Shown here: one piece after another, positions 1 to 5,630 of the stretch | Layout of the letters: every line of letters begins with the position of its first letter | Position numbering within the stretch: position 1 is the stretch's first letter | NCBI GenBank assembly: GCA_021820785.1 | Contig: JAKADE010000207.1 | Span: 1-5,630 of the forward strand | Origin: Pseudomonadota bacterium | GTDB lineage: Bacteria > Pseudomonadota > Gammaproteobacteria > Steroidobacterales > Steroidobacteraceae | Reading direction: 5' to 3' | DNA length: 5,630 nucleotides | The notes under the pieces: model-generated | The model's input: only the letters and a program-made list of their open reading frames with translations | Told to the model about the DNA's origin: nothing | The model's database searches: none | Translations under genes and position numbers: made by a program

Positions 1-124
1 TGCTGCGGCGCATGCTGCCGCGCCGGCGCGCCGAGTAGCGCGGCGCCTCTTCCGGCCGGCGCGCCTGCCCGCTACGCTGGACGCTCCCGTCCCGCTGCGG
101 GCCTGCGCCCGGCTGCGAGTGCCC
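1..124. other. GC-rich stretch upstream of mutM, no convincing gene
   Basis: This stretch is extremely GC-rich and holds no complete gene. On the + strand, the frame beginning at base 3 runs to a TAG at 36-38 and reads LRRMLPRRRAE. It could be the last residues of an upstream gene cut by the window edge, but eleven basic, low-complexity residues cannot be identified. The mutM frame itself is open back to the window start, with no plausible earlier start codon that fits the family. A 10-base direct repeat (CCGGCGCGCC at 23-32 and 56-65) can also pair as a stem of about 9 bp, because its core is self-complementary. It lies around the possible upstream stop and could act as a transcript end, but it has no T-tract. 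I see no sigma70-like promoter for mutM here. Confidence 0.4.
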
Positions 125-940
125 ATGCCGGAACTTCCCGAAGTCGAGACCACGCGCCGCGGCATCGAGCCGCACGTGCTCGGCAAGACCATCGTCGCGT
201 TCGAGCTGTACCAGCCACAGTTGCGCTGGCCGATTCCGCGCACGCTGCCGGACAGGCTCGCGGGCCTGCGCATCGAGTCGGTCGGGCGGCGCGCGAAGTA
301 CCTGCTCATCGCGCTCGGGCGCGGCAGCCTGATCGTGCACCTGGGCATGTCGGGCTCGCTGCGCGTGCTGAACGCCGGGGAGCCGCGGCGCGCGCACGAT
401 CAGTACGATCTGCGCCTGGATTCGGGGCGGATCGTGCGCTTCAACGACCCGCGCCGCTTCGGCAGCCTGCATTATGTCGAAGGAGATCCGCTCGAGCACC
501 GGCTGCTGCGCGACTTGGCGCCCGAGCCGTTCGACACCGCGTTCACCGCCGAGTATCTCTGGCAGCTCACTCGCGGGAGGCGGCTTGCAGTGAAGCAGCT
601 GTTGATGAACAGCCGCCTGGTGGTGGGCGTCGGCAACATCTACGCCAACGAGGCGCTGTTCCGCGCTAGGGTGCGGCCGGGGCGGGAAGCCCGGCGTCTG
701 ACGCGAACCGAAGCGGCGCGCCTGGTCAAAGCGGTGCGTACGGTACTGGCACAAGCGATCCGCGTGGGCGGCACGACGTTGCGCGATTACGTCGGCGCGG
801 ACGGCTCGCCGGGGTATTTCCGCCAGAAGCTCTTCGTCTATGAGCGCACGGGTCAGCCGTGCCGCGTGTGCGCCACGCCGATCCGTCACCGTGTCCAGCA
901 CGGCCGCTCGAGCTATTACTGCCCCGAGTGCCAGCGCTGA
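125..940 (+). CDS. mutM: Formamidopyrimidine/8-oxoguanine DNA glycosylase MutM (Fpg)
   Basis: This bifunctional base-excision repair enzyme removes 8-oxoguanine and formamidopyrimidines from DNA and nicks the abasic site by beta/delta elimination. The protein is 271 aa, close to the 269 aa of the E. coli enzyme. The start was set at the ATG at 125 rather than the GTG at 119, because the protein must begin MPELPEVE: after Met removal, Pro2 is the catalytic nucleophile, followed by Glu3. Lys58 (RRAKYLL) is the conserved lysine of the N-terminal domain. The helix-two-turn-helix region is seen around NSRLVVGVGNIYANEALF. The C-terminal zinc finger is intact as C-X2-C-X16-C-X2-C (C246, C249, C266, C269). 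There is no strong Shine-Dalgarno; only a GAG lies about 6 bases upstream. The stop codon is 4 bases from the stop of the convergent coaD. Nothing suggests damage or transfer. Confidence 0.97.
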   Translation: MPELPEVETTRRGIEPHVLGKTIVAFELYQPQLRWPIPRTLPDRLAGLRIESVGRRAKYLLIALGRGSLIVHLGMSGSLRVLNAGEPRRAHDQYDLRLDSGRIVRFNDPRRFGSLHYVEGDPLEHRLLRDLAPEPFDTAFTAEYLWQLTRGRRLAVKQLLMNSRLVVGVGNIYANEALFRARVRPGREARRLTRTEAARLVKAVRTVLAQAIRVGGTTLRDYVGADGSPGYFRQKLFVYERTGQPCRVCATPIRHRVQHGRSSYYCPECQR

Positions 941-944
941 GCGT

Positions 945-2089
<1,145 letters not shown>

Positions 2090-3076
2090 ATGTTCGGACG
2101 AGAACCCAAAGAAGCCCCCGCCGGCGGGACCCAACGTCAGGGCTTTCTGAAGCGCCTGACGCAGCGGCTCGGCCGCGGCAAGCTCAGTTTCGATCTGGCC
2201 AACCTGTTCCGCGGCCGGCGCATCGACGATGAGCTGCTCGAGGAGCTCGAGACGCGGCTGCTCACCGCCGATGTGGGCGTCGAAGCCACGGAATTCATTC
2301 TCGCCGGATTGCACAAACGCCTGGCGCGCAAGGAGCTCGCCGACGTCGAAGCGCTGATCGGTGCACTGCGCGCGGCGGTGGAGGAGATCCTCGCGCCCTG
2401 CGCGCAGCCGCTGCGCATCGATCCGGCATGCAAGCCCTTCACCATCCTGGTGGTCGGCGTCAACGGTTCGGGCAAGACCACGACGATCGGCAAGCTGGCC
2501 CGCCGCTTCAGCGACGAGGGACGCAGCGTCATGCTCGCCGCCGGCGACACCTTCCGCGCCGCCGCCATCGAGCAGCTCGGGGTCTGGGCCGAGCGCACCG
2601 CTTCGAGTTGCGTGGCGCAGCACGCCGGCGCCGATCCGGCCGCGGTGGTATTCGATGCGCTGCAGTCCGCGCGCGCGCGCCGCACCGACGTGCTGATCGC
2701 GGATACGGCTGGACGGCTGCACAGCCAGTCGCACCTGATGGAGGAGCTGAAGAAGATCAAGCGGGTCCTGCAACGCGGCGATCCGCAGGCGCCTCATGAG
2801 GTGCTGCTCGTGCTCGATGCCAACCAGGGTCAGAACGCGCTCGCGCAGGCGGTGCAGTTCCACGAGGCCGTAGGGGTGAGCGGACTGGTGATCACGAAGC
2901 TCGACGGCACCGCCAAGGGCGGTATCGTCATTGCCATTGCGCGCCGTCTGGGGTTGCCAATCCGCTTCATCGGCATCGGCGAGCAGCCGGGAGACTTCGG
3001 CGAATTCGACGCGCAGGCATTCGCTGCGGCGCTGGTCGAGGGCTCGCGCCTGGAAGGGGCCGAGGCGCCGGCATGA
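2090..3076 (+). CDS. ftsY: Signal recognition particle receptor FtsY
   Basis: FtsY is the membrane-associated GTPase that pairs with Ffh (SRP) to hand translating ribosomes to the Sec translocon. In the ATG-at-2090 form of 328 aa, a basic amphipathic segment ([14 protein letters not shown], about 18-31) corresponds to the membrane-targeting helix of the E. coli protein. The N domain follows ([19 protein letters not shown] onward) and then the G domain. GTPase motifs are intact: P-loop GVNGSGKT at 123-130, [11 protein letters not shown] from 153, DTAGRL at 205-210, and [10 protein letters not shown] from 269. The long acidic A domain of the 497-aa E. coli protein is absent, as in many short FtsY proteins. 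The closing segment reads [10 protein letters not shown] where E. coli has GERIEDLRPF. The GTG at 2087 directly before the ATG is an alternative start; neither has a Shine-Dalgarno. The stop overlaps the ftsE start as ATGA. Confidence 0.97.
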   Translation: MFGREPKEAPAGGTQRQGFLKRLTQRLGRGKLSFDLANLFRGRRIDDELLEELETRLLTADVGVEATEFILAGLHKRLARKELADVEALIGALRAAVEEILAPCAQPLRIDPACKPFTILVVGVNGSGKTTTIGKLARRFSDEGRSVMLAAGDTFRAAAIEQLGVWAERTASSCVAQHAGADPAAVVFDALQSARARRTDVLIADTAGRLHSQSHLMEELKKIKRVLQRGDPQAPHEVLLVLDANQGQNALAQAVQFHEAVGVSGLVITKLDGTAKGGIVIAIARRLGLPIRFIGIGEQPGDFGEFDAQAFAAALVEGSRLEGAEAPA

Positions 3077-3765
3077 TCCAGTTCGAGCGCGTCAGCAAGC
3101 GCTACCCGAACGGCCGCGAGGCGCTGAGCAACGTCAGCTTCTTCGTCGGGCGCGGCGAACTGGTGTTCATCACGGGCCGCTCCGGTGCCGGCAAGAGCAC
3201 GCTGCTGAAGCTGATCGCGCTCCTCGAGCGCCCGTCGCGCGGCACGGTGAGCGTCAACGGGCACAGCATCGGGGGGCTGCATGCCCGCCACATCCCGGCG
3301 TTCCGCCGCCAGATCGGCATGGTATTCCAGGATCACAAGCTGCTCGCCGACCGCCCGGTGTTCGACAACGTGGCTCTGCCGCTGGTGGTCGCCGGCGCGC
3401 CCCTGAAGGAAATCGACAAGCGGGTCCGTGCGGCGCTCGACCAGGTGGGGCTGCTCGGCAAGGAGCGCATGCTCCCGGTGGAGCTGTCCGTCGGGGAGCA
3501 GCAGCGCGTCGGCATCGCCCGAGCGATCGTCGGCAAGCCGCCGATCATCGTGGCCGACGAGCCGACCGGCAACCTCGACCCGGATCTGGCGCTCGAAGTG
3601 ATGCGCCTGTTCAAACGCTTCAGCGAGGTGGGTGTGACGGTGCTCGTGGCGACGCACGATCTGCACGTGGTGCGCGAGTTCGTCAGCCGCGAGATCACGC
3701 TCTCGGGCGGACAGCTCACCGCCGGCGGCGCCGATCTGCTGCCGTCGCTCGTCGCCAGCCGCTGA
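3073..3765 (+). CDS. ftsE: Cell division ATP-binding protein FtsE
   Basis: FtsE is the cytoplasmic ATPase of the FtsEX complex, a type VII ABC system that does not transport but transmits ATP hydrolysis through FtsX to periplasmic activators of septal peptidoglycan hydrolases. The 230-aa protein has a complete nucleotide-binding domain: Walker A GRSGAGKS at 35-42, Q-loop Gln86 in MVFQDHKLL, signature LSVGEQQR at 138-145, Walker B IIVADE ending at D162-E163 followed by PTGNLD, and the H-loop His195 in VATHD. The signature departs from the usual LSGGEQ by Val140. The N-terminal FERVSKRYPNGREAL and the MVFQDHKLL segment are typical of FtsE rather than other ABC ATPases, and the gene order confirms it. 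The ATG at 3073 overlaps the ftsY stop, and GAGG lies 7 bases upstream. It is about 8 residues longer than E. coli FtsE (222 aa). Confidence 0.97.
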   Translation: MIQFERVSKRYPNGREALSNVSFFVGRGELVFITGRSGAGKSTLLKLIALLERPSRGTVSVNGHSIGGLHARHIPAFRRQIGMVFQDHKLLADRPVFDNVALPLVVAGAPLKEIDKRVRAALDQVGLLGKERMLPVELSVGEQQRVGIARAIVGKPPIIVADEPTGNLDPDLALEVMRLFKRFSEVGVTVLVATHDLHVVREFVSREITLSGGQLTAGGADLLPSLVASR

Positions 3766-3772
3766 GGGGCCC

Positions 3773-4696
3773 ATGACACCCGCGACACTCATCACCCGGC
3801 ATACCCAGGCGCTGCTCGGCGCGCTGGGGCGTCTCGCTCGTGCGCCGCTCGCCACGGTGCTGACGCTGCTGGTCATCGGACTCGCGCTGGCGCTCCCGGC
3901 GGCGCTCGGGATGCTGGTGCGCAACGCCGAGTCGGCCACGGGCGGATTCGGGCGCGCGGTCGACATGTCGATTTATCTGCGCAGCAGCGTGCCGCTCGAG
4001 CGGGCGCGTCAGCTGGCAGTCGAGGCGCGTGCAGTGCACGGCGTCGCGAGCGTGCAGCTCATATCCGCAGCGGAGGGACTGCGGCAATTTCGCAAGTACT
4101 CCGGGTTCGGCGCCGCGCTCGATGCGCTGCCGAGCAACCCGCTGCCGAACGTGCTGCGCGTAGTGCCGCAGCGACGCTCGAGCGCCGCGGCGGCGCTCGA
4201 GCAGCTGCAGCGCACGTTCGCGCGCTGGCCGGAAGTGAGCATGGTGCAGCTCGACGCGCAGTGGGTCATGCGGTTCGACGCGATGCTGGCGGTGCTGCGT
4301 CGGCTGGTTTCGATCGCGGCAATACTCTTTGGCGCCGGGGTGCTCGCCGTGATCGGCAACACCATCCGCCTGGAGATCCTCAATCGGCGTGCCGAGATCG
4401 AGGTGACCAAGCTGGTCGGCGGTTCGAACGCGTTCGTGCGTCGACCCTTCCTCTACACCGGGATGATCTACGGTCTCGGTGGGGCGCTGCTCGCCTGGCT
4501 GGTGCTCGAAGGGGCGGTGCTCGACCTGCGCGCGCCCGTGGCGCACCTGGCACAGCTCTACGGCAGTGCGTTCACCCTGAACGGGCTGGAAGGACGGGAA
4601 CTCGCCGCGCTGTTTGGCGGCGGAATGGCCTTGGGTTGGCTCGGGGCCTGGATTTCGGCCCATCGTCACCTGCGCGGGATCGAGCCGCGGGCCTGA
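3773..4696 (+). CDS. ftsX: Cell division membrane protein FtsX
   Basis: FtsX is the inner-membrane partner of FtsE. Its large periplasmic domain recruits an activator (EnvC in E. coli), which switches on amidases for daughter-cell separation. The 307-aa sequence fits the family topology: a cytoplasmic N-terminus with basic residues, TM1 about 26-48 (LATVLTLLVIGLALALPAAL), and a periplasmic domain about 50-173 containing ALDALPSNPLPNVLRVVP. TM2 follows about 176-196, a cytoplasmic loop with RLEILNRRAEIEVTKLVGGSNAFVRRPF, TM3 about 226-248, a second periplasmic loop, and TM4 about 276-296. The loop after TM2 is the strongest family signature. The ATG is preceded by GAGGGG that overlaps the ftsE stop, so the pair is tightly spaced and probably coupled. 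Inside it lies a perfect palindrome at 4176-4202, and its stop codon forms the loop of a hairpin. The usual gammaproteobacterial follower, rpoH, is not here. Confidence 0.96.
   Translation: MTPATLITRHTQALLGALGRLARAPLATVLTLLVIGLALALPAALGMLVRNAESATGGFGRAVDMSIYLRSSVPLERARQLAVEARAVHGVASVQLISAAEGLRQFRKYSGFGAALDALPSNPLPNVLRVVPQRRSSAAAALEQLQRTFARWPEVSMVQLDAQWVMRFDAMLAVLRRLVSIAAILFGAGVLAVIGNTIRLEILNRRAEIEVTKLVGGSNAFVRRPFLYTGMIYGLGGALLAWLVLEGAVLDLRAPVAHLAQLYGSAFTLNGLEGRELAALFGGGMALGWLGAWISAHRHLRGIEPRA
4176..4202. repeat. Perfect 27-base palindrome inside ftsX
   Basis: Two 13-base arms, GCTCGAGCGCCGC (4176-4188) and GCGGCGCTCGAGC (4190-4202), are exact reverse complements around a single central G at 4189. 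Each arm carries the octamer GCTCGAGC, which is itself a palindrome. The element encodes residues 135-144 (RSSAAAALEQ) of the periplasmic domain of FtsX, so it sits in ordinary in-frame coding sequence. In RNA it could fold into a stem of about 12 bp with a three-base loop. The sequence structure is certain; any function is unknown. Confidence 0.85.
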
Positions 4697-4703
4697 GGCC
4701 CGC
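4687..4703. terminator. Possible bidirectional stem-loop between ftsX and rpmG
   Basis: GCGGGCC at 4687-4693 and GGCCCGC at 4697-4703 form a perfect 7-bp all-GC stem. The three-base loop, 4694-4696, is exactly the ftsX stop codon TGA. On the other strand the stem lies 10 bases past the rpmG stop, so it could act on both converging transcripts. Neither side has a T-tract, so a classical intrinsic terminator is not supported. It may instead mark or protect RNA 3' ends, or assist Rho-dependent ending. Confidence 0.5.
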
Positions 4704-4713
4704 AGCCGCAGGA

Positions 4714-4869
4714 TTACTTGATCTTGGCTTCTTTGTAGGCGACGTGCTTTCGCGCCACCGGGTCGAACTTGCGCACTTCCATCTTGTCCGGGTGCAGGCG
4801 CTTGTTCTTGGTGGTCACGTAGAAGTGGCCGGTACCGGCGCTCGAGAGCAGCTTGATCTTGTCACGCAT
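4714..4869 (-). CDS. rpmG: 50S ribosomal protein L33
   Basis: L33 is a small protein of the large ribosomal subunit, near the E site. The 51-aa product begins [20 protein letters not shown] and ends [11 protein letters not shown]. It matches E. coli L33 almost throughout ([21 protein letters not shown] and VIYKEAKIK there). It has no cysteines, so it is the zinc-free (C-) form. It is shorter than E. coli L33 (55 aa) because it starts directly at MRDK. That start is supported by TAGGAG placed about 8 bases upstream of the ATG. It follows rpmB by 16 bases in the same direction and is almost certainly co-transcribed with it. The gene converges on ftsX, with 17 bases between the stops that hold most of a hairpin. 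Confidence 0.96.
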   Translation of the reverse strand: MRDKIKLLSSAGTGHFYVTTKNKRLHPDKMEVRKFDPVARKHVAYKEAKIK

Positions 4870-4885
4870 GGGTGAGCTCCTACCG

Positions 4886-5122
4886 TCAGATCTTCATGCC
4901 CTGGGCCCGCAGGTCGGCCACGACCTGATCGATGCCCTTCTTCTCGATGGTGCGCAGGCCGTGCGCGGAAATGCGCAGCGACACCCAGCGCTTCTCGGTC
5001 TCGAGCCAGAACCGCTGGGTATGCAGGTTCGGCAGGAAGCGACGACGCTTCTTGTTGTTCGCGTGGGAAACGCGATTTCCGACGGCCGGCCCTTTGCCGG
5101 TGATCTCGCAGACGCGCGACAT
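4886..5122 (-). CDS. rpmB: 50S ribosomal protein L28
   Basis: L28 is a basic protein of the large ribosomal subunit. The 78-aa product starts [20 protein letters not shown], continues [16 protein letters not shown], and ends with DLRAQGMKI. It has the same length and layout as E. coli L28 ([31 protein letters not shown]). Only one cysteine (Cys5) is present, so a zinc-binding form is not indicated. The ATG at 5122 was chosen over a TTG two codons upstream because it reproduces the conserved N-terminus exactly; an AAGG lies about 9 bases upstream. The leader just before it is locally AT-rich (around 5133-5148), which should favour ribosome access. It is the first gene of the rpmB-rpmG unit, driven by the promoter at 5188-5216. 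Confidence 0.97.
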   Translation of the reverse strand: MSRVCEITGKGPAVGNRVSHANNKKRRRFLPNLHTQRFWLETEKRWVSLRISAHGLRTIEKKGIDQVVADLRAQGMKI

Positions 5123-5167
5123 ATGCAACGACCTTAAAAATCAAATACTTGGCACGGGAAGGGATTA

Positions 5168-5179
5168 CCTGCCCGCAGG
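5168..5179 (-). promoter_or_regulatory. Small stem-loop at the 5' end of the rpmBG leader
   Basis: CCTG and CAGG at the two ends of 5168-5179 form a 4-bp stem with a four-base loop, which lies within a few bases of the predicted transcription start. It may protect the 5' end of the message. It is short and could be chance. Confidence 0.25.
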
Positions 5180-5187
5180 AGCCGGCC

Positions 5188-5216
5188 TTTATACCAGCAG
5201 TCCGCCGCTCCGGCAA
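5188..5216 (-). promoter_or_regulatory. Sigma70-type promoter of rpmB-rpmG with GC-rich discriminator
   Basis: Reading the - strand, a -35 box TTGCCG (5216-5211) is separated by exactly 17 bases from a -10 box TATAAA (5193-5188, 5/6 to consensus). The next bases are GGCCGG, so transcription should start near 5182-5181, giving a leader of about 60 bases before rpmB. A GC-rich discriminator between -10 and start is a known feature of ribosomal promoters under negative ppGpp/DksA (stringent) control. The -35 box lies 7 bases past the radC stop, so rpmBG can be transcribed independently of radC. Confidence 0.75.
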
Positions 5217-5223
5217 GCCTCCC

Positions 5224-5630
5224 TCACAGCAGTCCATGCTCGGCGAATGAGTAGCAGTGGCTGCCGCCGACGATGACGTGATCCACCACCCGCATGTCCA
5301 TGAGGGACAGGCCGGCTTTCAGCCGCCGGGTGATGGCCTCGTCCGCCGGGCTCGGCTCCAGGCCGCCCGAGGGGTGATTATGCGCCAGGATCAGCGCCGT
5401 CGCATTATGCAGCAGCGCCTGGCGCAGCACCTCGCGCGGATGGACCTGAGCGCAGTCGACCGTGCCGCGGAACAGTTCCTCGAATGCAATCAGCCTGTGC
5501 CGGTTGTCGAGGTACAGGCAGCAAAATACCTCATAGGGCCGGTCGCGCAGCTGTGCCTGCAGGAAGCGGAACGCGGCCTGCGGCGTCGTCAGCGGCAGGC
5601 CTGAGCGCAGCTCTTCCTGCAGGTGCCGGC
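5224..5630 (-). CDS. radC: RadC-family JAMM-domain protein, 3' part (5' end outside window)
   Basis: The frame is open from the window edge to a TGA at 5226-5224, giving about 134 C-terminal residues. They cover the RadC core: FLQAQLRDRPYEVFC, then LYLDNRHRLIAFEELFRGTVD, then VHPREVLRQALLHNATALILAHNHPSG, EPSPADEAITRRL, RVVDHVIVG and SFAEHGLL. The metal-binding JAMM signature HNHPSG-x4-PSPAD is intact (His and His of HNH, and the Asp). The N-terminal helix-hairpin-helix part lies beyond the window. The family was once linked to DNA repair, but its molecular role is unsettled. A GTG at 5430 is an in-frame codon, not a start, since family-matching sequence continues upstream of it. It precedes rpmB in the same direction, as in E. 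coli. Confidence 0.95.
   Translation of the reverse strand, partial: RHLQEELRSGLPLTTPQAAFRFLQAQLRDRPYEVFCCLYLDNRHRLIAFEELFRGTVDCAQVHPREVLRQALLHNATALILAHNHPSGGLEPSPADEAITRRLKAGLSLMDMRVVDHVIVGGSHCYSFAEHGLL

Noticed and set aside
23..65. CCGGCGCGCC direct/inverted repeat pair upstream of mutM as a regulatory site
   Set aside because: Short, in very GC-rich sequence with several overlapping alternative pairings, so chance is likely; noted only in the region description.
2931..3776. 281-codon + strand frame overlapping ftsY and ftsE
   Set aside because: Arg/Ala/Pro-rich out-of-frame shadow of ftsE; no recognisable domain.
2830..3966. 378-codon - strand frame antisense to ftsY end, ftsE and ftsX start
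   Set aside because: Low-complexity antisense shadow. The + strand proteins there have full family motifs.
3716..4669. 317-codon - strand frame antisense to ftsX
   Set aside because: His/Arg/Gln-rich composition typical of antisense to a GC-rich membrane protein gene; no motif, no ribosome site of note.
5257..5604. 115-codon + strand frame opposite radC
   Set aside because: Antisense to a clear RadC domain; shadow.

Overview
The window is a compact, GC-rich (about two thirds G+C by eye) bacterial chromosome segment made of housekeeping genes. Its protein sequences look gammaproteobacterial. FtsY, RsmD, CoaD, L33, L28 and RadC all align by eye to remembered E. coli sequences, and the gene order mixes two known gammaproteobacterial neighbourhoods. 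The strong GC bias suggests a GC-rich lineage such as a xanthomonad-, nevskial- or chromatial-like group. That placement is inference.

Layout from left to right: a 124-base GC-rich stretch with no convincing gene; mutM (+), the 8-oxoguanine DNA glycosylase; then, converging on it with only 4 bases between the stop codons, coaD and rsmD (both -, joined by an ATGA overlap). A 54-base divergent spacer follows, and then the ftsY-ftsE-ftsX operon (+). ftsY/ftsE share an ATGA overlap and ftsE/ftsX are 7 bases apart. ftsX ends in a perfect stem-loop whose loop is its own stop codon. Converging on it is the rpmB-rpmG pair (-), encoding ribosomal proteins L28 and L33, with a good sigma70-type promoter immediately upstream. 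Last comes the 3' part of radC (-), cut by the window edge.

Functions: MutM removes oxidised guanine. CoaD makes dephospho-CoA. RsmD methylates 16S rRNA. FtsY is the receptor that docks signal recognition particle-bound ribosomes to the membrane. FtsE and FtsX form the ABC-type complex that controls peptidoglycan hydrolases at the septum. L28 and L33 are large-subunit proteins. RadC is a JAMM-domain protein of uncertain role.

I found no mobile element, CRISPR array, tRNA, toxin/antitoxin, defence gene or other accessory system, and no evidence of an undescribed multi-gene system. The items most worth a second look are small: a perfect 27-base palindrome inside ftsX, a possibly leaderless ftsY transcript, a GC-rich discriminator at the rpmBG promoter, the hairpin around the ftsX stop codon, the LSVGEQ signature in FtsE, and the joining of the rsmD-ftsYEX block to rpmBG-radC where rpoH is often found.
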